Assembly (NCBI GenBank): GCA_963082875.1
Contig: OY720102.1
Span: forward strand, 12,808,990 to 12,872,989
Source: Corella eumyota
Lineage: Eukaryota; Chordata; Ascidiacea; Phlebobranchia; Corellidae
Direction: 5' to 3'
DNA: 64,000 bases
Positions 47,601 to 56,600 of this stretch are shown piece by piece. The notes beneath the pieces are model-generated. The model had not been told where the DNA came from. It did no database searches and worked only from the letters and a program-made list of their open reading frames with translations. Both the position numbers and the translations under genes were made by a program. Each line of letters begins with the position of its first letter. Position 1 is the first letter of the stretch.

Positions 47601-50600
47601 ACTCACTCTTTATTTCTTTGTTCAAAAGTAATCAATGGTGGGTGCTCACAGGCATGGAATTTTTCATAAGATATCCAACTATGTTTATTTTGGATGTGAT
47701 ACACCAAAGAACACCACTTTTCTTTTAATAAGATTGCATCTTTATTACATGTAGAAACTGAATACCATAGGTGATTTATAATTGCTTTTGTCCACTTAAT
47801 AACCATAGGATTTTTAGATTTCAGTAGTCGCTTTTTTAAATTTTTTGCAATATGCCATAGGTCAAACTGATGGTTTATATGGGAAAACTCATCTCTGAGC
47901 ATCTTTTGTATTCCAGGATGCATATCAGTAGCAATGCAATTAATTTGCAAACAAGATTCCTAGTACAAAAAAAGTTAAATTAATATTTGTACTAGTAAAG
48001 GGGCAATATGTTTACTTACTTTGAGATAATTTAGTGCTTGCTTTAATCTTTCGATCTCAAGCCAATAACTATTTTTTACCTCTGCCACATGAATAGTTTT
48101 TTGTACCAATATTAAACGGGTTTCTTGATCAAGAAGGGTGTATGTCCCAAATGTAGCACTATAGCCCGGGCTATCAAATCTGCAATCTCCCGACACTACC
48201 CTCACTTTAGAAGCTATCATTGCCAGAAGGTCCATATTGTGCTTTGTCCACATTCGTTTAACAACAGGTATAATGTATAATCGCTGTAGATTGTAGCAGT
48301 TTGTTATAGACTCACATTGAATTTTTAGAGTTTGGCAAATGTTCATAAATGCAGAATAGCTGTTTCCAAGCAAAGATGAAGGTATAAGTAAATTACAAGA
48401 AAAACGTTTATTTGTAAGAGGTTGTGATCGCCATTTGTATAAATGTCTATCAACGCATTCGGTTATTACTGTCACAGCAAACCCACTATTTGTTACTTTC
48501 GGAATTTCATGTAGAGCTTTACCACAACCTTGAAAGTGGCAGGTTCTAAAAAGATCTAAAAGCAGTTGCAAATATACAAGCACTTTCACGCCAGAAAAAA
48601 CATCTACAGTCTTACTCCATTCCCAAGATTCAGCTGAAGATGTGGTAGATGCTGATGCTTTTGACGGTATGTAATCACTGTGATCTGATGGGGAGGAATC
48701 ATTTTGACTACTGCTTGAGGGCAAAGGAACCAGGATTTCCATCTGAATGAGGTTGTTCTTCAAACTGTTTTTTATTCTTTTGAAACCTTAGGTTGGGTAT
48801 AAGATTGATGGTCTGTGTTTATTGCTGTTTCAACACATGTAACCAAATCAGTATTTGTTGAAGCATGAATTTGAGGAATAGTGGGTATTTGCCCAGTTGA
48901 TAAAGTTTGTGTTGATGCATTACTAAAGGCAGGAGTTGATATTTCCTCATCCTCCTAAAATTCAAAAAAAAAAATTCACCTTTTTGGCTAGTTTAAAAAA
49001 TACGGAAAAAGGAATTTCTATGAGTTGAGTTAAAGTACCTGTGGCGCATCAAAAATATCTGAATAGTGTACAGTTGACTTCTTACTTTCTAAAAACAAAA
49101 TTTTTCATAAATTTTTATGTAATTGCCGATAAATGAATACATTTAAAAAAGGATTGGTATTTAATTAAAAAAGTTCCTACTGTTGATTTGGTTTGCCTCG
49201 ATTTATAACGTGTACTTCGAAGATATCCCAAGCTCTTTAGAAGTTGACGGTCGATCAGATATTTTATAGTTGTATGAAGAAAAATTAAATATTGAGGGTA
49301 CAGACTCAGGCTTTAACCTATTTGTATATTGAATGACAGCCTTGCCTTCTGAGTTAAATTTTAGTTTTGACACATAATCCTCTTGCACAAAATGCTCACT
49401 GCAAATCAAAGAATTTTCCCCAAGGGTTTTTGATCTTTTCATTTTGTGCAGCCAAGCCTTTAACAAAGGTTTTGTGGAAATCTATGAAAATGGACAGGTT
49501 GTTCATGATTTTTGGTATTATAAAAGGAGTTTGAACACCCTGAAGCTTCACAGAAATTGCCACTTTTTGTTAATTTTGCTTTCTTAGCTAAAATTTCGCT
49601 ACTAAATTCCATATTTTTTTTACAATATAAATCTAATTAAGTAAACAAAATAATATTGTGAGATCAATGTTATAGTTTAAATTGATACATATCAGGTTTG
49701 GGTATATATTCAAATAACCACCATAATTAAAAATTATACAAATATGAAATTAAGCCTACAAAATGAATATCAGGCCATCTGCCTATCAGCCTATGCAGCT
49801 AAGATTATATGGGCTATTTTTTGAATATGCATAGTAATCTGTGTTACATTGCAATCTGGACTTTATCATATTACTTAAATTTTAACCTTCTACACTGTTT
49901 CACTATGCAGTAAGTTAAACTAGAGATATTGCTGACAGTCTGAAACCAAAATTAACGTTTTAACAGTCTCACAGCAGGGGTTAGAAAAACTGCTTTTTAT
50001 TAAAAGAGACCAATTAAAAATACATTACAAAAACTATTAGTTTCTTTACATAAAACTAAACTGTAAAGTTAGTTTATCATATTGGTTTCCGCAACTGTAA
50101 ATGGACACTATATCGCTGTTTCACCACCTGACTACTAGCTTAAAAACAGGCAGACGGGTGATATTTGCCATGAAATTAAAAGCTAACATTCGCCTAAAGT
50201 TTTAAACTTTTGGTTCCCATACTATACCAGTATTAGTAACAGGTATATAAGATAACATTTTTCACGTTTCTACCCAAAAAAATTAAGTTGAACTTGACAT
50301 TTCACTAATTAAAAATTTATAGCGATAAGAAACAACGATAATGAAAATCGTCTTCCCTTACGATGACGTCACGTCGGTAAACACTTTTTTTTGTGAAAAA
50401 GGTAACCCCCTATAACTTTTAAACCAGAACCCCTAGAAAATCTGTTTTTCGAAATTAAATTTAAAAAAATATACTTATTTTTATAAAATAGGCCTAGTTT
50501 TGTCTTTAGTTCCCCTTTAAGATGTGCATTGGCCCCCGCACCTATCTTTCATACAGCTGCTCAAACGATAAAACCCGGTAAACTCTTGCAGCACCTCCTG

Positions 50601-53600
50601 AAATGCGAAAGGTAATGTGTAAAATTTAACGATGCCATTTGTTTAACTTCTACAACAAAGTCGCTTTAGCATGGACTTTACCGAACCATTAAATCTCTCC
50701 ACAAGGTTATGGCTCATGGAATGATAAGGATTCTGTTTCTTCATGCATTTCGAAAAAACTTTGGTTTCCATGTCACTTAATAACTCTTTAGGTATGTCAA
50801 GTCTACACTACGTATTTACTAAAGCTTCAGCAACTCTTTCTGTGGATTTAAATCAACAACTCTCCTGAGTACCATGTTGCGTAATCTTCAAGTGTCAAGA
50901 TGTACTTGTGTTCCTTGTAACTAGAAGGGTGTATCAGCCCTATTAAGTCTAGTGTTGCAAGTTTAAACAGAATTTCAAATAAAGAAACACTTGCTGCCAC
51001 AAATTGTTTTTTACTCTAAGGTTTAAAACCCCTTTTCAAGTTTTTTGGTTTAAACTGCTCCGAACTTTTATTGGTTTTGGGTTTTGCTTGTTGCACTTTT
51101 TTCTGATCTCTATCTTCAGTTAAGTTGTTTTGCTTTAGGAGCACACTCTTCAAATGCTTATAATTTACAGCGCCTTGGGCCATAAAGAATAACAATGAAA
51201 GAACAAGAATAATACTGGTTATTATATATGGTTGCTAGTTAAACCATACTCCGGTTTATGTGACCTAGCAATTCATACTCGAAACAACAAGAATTTAAAA
51301 ATTTTTTGCGGGAGTTTTTCACTTTGCAAACTGCCTCGCAGGCTGCTGTATCAACGAGCGATTCTACTCGAGTTATTTGTTAATATCTTGTGTCACTAAA
51401 TATTATCTATGCCTATTTTTAAACCAATAAATATTGGATATATGCATTATTAAATGTGTTATATGTAATGATAAATTATTGTGTTGTTGACATCTTTTTT
51501 TATCAGTTGACTTATTTTTTAAAGTTATTGTTACACAGCAATTAACTTTTATGGTTGCCAGCTTACGCTATTTGTTACATAGTAATAGTGACTTAATTAC
51601 CTCCCTGCTATGCTGACAAAAAAATCAGCACTACTAAAAAAAGAGTAATGCATTTAAGAAAAAATCGGCTTTGTGTATTTATCATCGGTTTGTTTGTGTG
51701 GTAGTGGCTCGAACACTTTCTTACCATACACCAGATCCTGGGTTCGATTCCCAGTGATCTTATGCTGTAGCGCTCTTAACCAAAAAAAAGTAAATGTAAA
51801 TATTTATGATTGCTTTTATGACATTTATTACCTGTTATATAATTCCATTATAGCATTATTAGTTAGGTTTTACAATTTATTATTTAAAAAAATATCATTA
51901 ATATATGTACTGTTGACAATAAATATTTTTTCAAATATAAAAAACAAATAATAATTTGAGACTTTATTATTTTAGATAATTCTTTATGTGAACAACTTTC
52001 CACAAAGTGTTTTGAGCAAGCTAGAAGTTTTGCCCATGAATTCTGCTCTCCTGTCCAGTTAGACAAACAATTAGAATTTGTTGAGTTAGAACTTGCTCAA
52101 TATTCTTCCACTGATGTTAAAGATTTAGATTCGGTTGATCACTTTCATACCAGAAATGAACAATTTGAAAGAATGTCCAAGTTAACTCAACCTGGCTATC
52201 ACTCTGGTACAAATATTAAAGTGAATGAGGTATTTGAATTAGCAAAAACAAATGCTGAAGCAGCAGCTGAACAAAAATTCAATAAAACGACAAAAAATGA
52301 AGCTAAACGACTTGAATTAGACAAGAAAAAAAGAGACTTTATTAAAATACATTCTAAAGTCATGGCACTTGTTGGGCACGCAGGGACTGGTAAATCAACT
52401 TTTATTAAAATTCTGATTCAGGAAATTTTTTCTGAAAATAGCGACTTCCTTCAGAATATAAAATTTATATTCTGCATTATCTTGCGATCAGTTAATTTTC
52501 GTAGGGAAATGTCAATTTTCAGGTTTCTTGTTGCAAATTCATCTATAGATTGGAATCAACCAGAGTCTACTGATGTAGAATCATTTAATTGTATTAAAAA
52601 CAGTTCTGACACTATCCTCATCTTTGATGGACTCGATGAAGCTGATAGTACTACTTTAGGGAAAGCACCCAAAAACTTGGTTTCTACAAATGGCTCTGCT
52701 GAAGATTTTCTAAAAAACATTTTTACTGGAAAGTTATTTCCCAATGCTTATAAGTTTATTACTTCTCGACCAAGGCAAATGTATGAGTGGCATCCTTCTT
52801 GCAGACCTATCTTAGTGTTAAAACTACTTGGTTTCAATAAGGAAGCACAAGAAAACATTTGCAAGCAAATATGTGGGGAAAATTCACCTAAAGTCTTAAC
52901 CTTCTTACAAGATCATCCAGATATTGATGCTTACAATTATGTTCCTGTCAACTGTATCCTATCCATGCACTGCATCAATCAAGCAATTTTGTCTGGCTCT
53001 GTAGTTAATCTAAAAACTATGACAAATGTTATGCTTGCTTCTTTAAAGCATTATATGAGATCGGATCATTTTCCTGACAACACAGACATTCTTGAGAATG
53101 AATTTAAAGGTCTAGCTTTTCTTGCATGGAATGGGTTTAAAAAGAAAAAAATTTGTTTTAATCAAAAAGACATTAAAAAAGCTGGAATTACAAAAGAAAT
53201 GCTTAAAACTTTTCTTGACACTTTTGTTTATGATTCTTCAAACATGAAAGTCAAGATATTAGAAGGAGACAAACGAAGCACTTCAGTCATCTCACCTGGC
53301 AAGAACTGTTTGCTGCCATGTATTTATTCTTATGGGCAAGTCTGGATAAATTTCAAAAATGTGTTCCTAAGTTTTCCACTAGTCGATGGGAAGTAGTCAC
53401 AAAATTTCTGTTTGGATTTTACAGTTCCAAGGATTTGTCTGAATTTCAATCTGGTTCTTCAACAGCTTATGATGAGAAACGAGCTGTTCTAGAAACATAT
53501 GCTAAAGATTTGTGTAAAAATGTCAATTCTTCATCAACTATTATTGAACTCAGCAGTTATTTGCATGAATCTAACGATGATGACCTCAACCAGTCTGTTC

Positions 53601-56600
53601 TAAGTCTTCTACCTGATCATTTAAACCTTGAATTTGAGGAAACGTTGTTGCCGAGTGACTACATCCATCTTGGCTACTTGTTTGAACAATTGACCAAACC
53701 TCTTTCTTTAGGGATTGATTTTGTTGCAAATGACATATCTCAACTGCCTAGTATCTGTAAAGGTTTAGTAAAGGTAAGCAAAAACATTATTGTTATTTTG
53801 AATATGATGCCCAGGTTAAATTTACACAGGAAATTTATTTACTAAAGTAGATAAAATCACCAAAATTTATAGATTTGTATTCAATATTATTTTAATAATT
53901 CTGTAATTATAATAAAACTTTTTGTTTGAATTAGTAATTTGCAATTTTGTAAAAAGTAAAATGATAACAATGCTCATATTGTTTAACAATGGTTCATTGT
54001 TGACATACAATCCCCCATTTTGTACTTTACCCAAATTTCATTATTCAATAAATAAAAGTTTTAATTAATTTTTGAAAGCAAAACTTAACATTCTTTACCT
54101 GAATACAAAATAAATTTAGAATATTAAATAAAAAATAATGTAAAAACTTAAACTTTTAGTATTTAGTATGCCTACTTAAAGCAGGCAGCTTTATATTACT
54201 ATAAAGGTAGGTTACAAAACTACTGGGGTTAAATTAACAAGAGGGGTAAATGTATAAAATTACATCCTTAATTTTTTTTTTTGTATTGATTAACACAGTT
54301 GATAGCAACAAACATTTTAGGTTTACGTAAAAAGTCTTATTATTTACAATTATAACAAAGAAAACAGAAATCGATGTTAACTTTAAATTTTTCTCACATA
54401 AAAAAACTCTCATAAAATATTGATCCAAACAAAGCTTAAAATAATTTGTTTCATAAACTAAAAAATTGGGTTAAAATAATATTTACCCCCATATTATTGC
54501 TGGGGGTTTTATTATTACTCCTAAATATTTTTGTACTCACTGGGTAACTGCAAAGTATTGTTATATAAATATCTGGGTTTAAAGTAATTAAAGTTATCAA
54601 AACTAAATTTTAAATTTATTTAAACTAGCTTTAAATAAGAATTAAAATGTTGGTAATTATTATTTTAATTCAAAATGCTCATAATTACTATTTTATAAAG
54701 AATATATTTTTTAAACTTTTTCTTAGGTAATTAAATTAAAGTAATCTTTAAATTAAGTAAAATATAAATTTTATTTTAGATAAAGTTGGACTTATCATTG
54801 AACAAACTTGAGGATGGAACTGCAACATTACTGGGTGAGGTTATTGACAAGTTTGAGGAACTTAATATTAGGAGGTGTAACATCACAGAAGTTGGTGGAT
54901 TGGCCATTGCTAGAGGTTGTTCAAAACTAACACATCCTGTAAGTACATTACTTTATTGCTTGGTATTTAAAGATTAATTATTTAAACAAGCACTAGATTT
55001 AAATAACATTTATTATTAAAATTACTTTATGTTATAACAAAACTTTTTTATTTAGTTTATAAAAATATAAACACAAATTTATTTTCAATTTTATAACAAG
55101 AAGTAAAAACGGTCACAATGCCCATTAACTTTAACAATGGTCCATTATTAAGTTACAATTTATTGTATTATATTTAAATAAAATTATTTTTTGTATTTCC
55201 TCAGGATCAAATTATTTAAAAATCAAAAGTTTTAAAGAAATATTTAAAACAAAATTTTACAAAAATAATTAAATTTAACAATCAATACATTTTTTTTAGT
55301 GACATTAAACAAATTCAATTTTAAACATTTACATATTTTGGCTCATTTATTAAAAAACAATTTATAAATTAACAGTAAAATTTTATTAAAACAATAAGTG
55401 TGATAATAAGTAAATTTTAATTAAAGTTTAAATATTCTAAATATATAACGTTGGTAAAAATTAAATATTAGTCATTTTTGTGTTACTTCAAAATTTTATT
55501 TATTAATATTTTTAAAAGTGTTTTGTTAAACTGTTTTTATCGCAGTTATTTTAAATCAAGTAACTTTAAATTAAGTAAAATATAAATTTTATTTTAGATA
55601 AAGTTGAACTTGTCATGGAACTATGTTGGTGATGAAGCTGTAACATTACTGGGTGAGGTTATTGACAAGTTTGAGGAACTTAATATTAGGAGGTGTAACA
55701 TCACAGAAGTTGGTGGATTGGCCATTGCTAGAAGTTGTTCAAAACTAACGAATACTGTGAGTATATTACTTTATTGCTTGGTATTTAAAGATTAATTATT
55801 TAAACAAGCACTAGATTTAAATAACATTTAATATTAAAATTGCTTTATGTAACAACAAAACTTTTTTATTTAGTTTATAAAAATATAAACACAAATTTAT
55901 TTTCAATTTTATTACAAGAAGTAAAAACAGTCACAATGCCCATTAACTTTAACAATGGTCCATTGTTAAGTTACAATTTATTGTATTATATTTAAATAAA
56001 ATGAATTTTTTGTATTTCCTCAGGATCAAATTATTTAAAAATTAAAAGTTTTAAAGAAATATTTAAAACAAAATTACTTTATAAACTTTTGAAGAATTTT
56101 AAACTTAAAATGAACAAAAATAATTAAATTTAACAATTAATACATTATTTTAGTGACATTAAACAAATTCAATTTTAAACATTTAAATATTTTGGCTCAT
56201 TTATTAAAAAAAATTGATTAATTAACAATAAAATTTTATTAAAACAATAAGTGTGATAATAAGTAAATTTTAATTAAAGTTTAAATATTCTAAATATATA
56301 ACAAGTTGGTAAAAATTAAATATTGGTCATTTTTATGTTACTTCAAAATTTTAGTTATTATTATTTTTATAAAGTATTTTGTTAAACTATTTTTTATCCT
56401 AGTTATTTTAATTCAAGTAATCTTTAATTAAAGTAAAATATAAATTTTGTTTTAGATAAAGTTGGACTTATCAGGGAACGAAATTGGGGATGAAGCTGTA
56501 ACATTACTGGGTGAGGTTATTGGCAAGTTTGAGGAACTTGATATTAGGAAGTGTTACATCACAGAAGTTGGTGGATTGGCCATTGCTAGAGCTTGTTCAA

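Noticed and set aside
51695-51770. A genuine tRNA gene
   Set aside because: The T-arm looks good, but the sequence continues with the SINE phrase atgctgtagcgctctta and no proper acceptor stem is seen; it is a SINE head.
53260-53400. Programmed ribosomal frameshift in the NLR
   Set aside because: There is no slippery heptamer at the site, and copy A has the plain in-frame sequence; a one-base loss or error is simpler.
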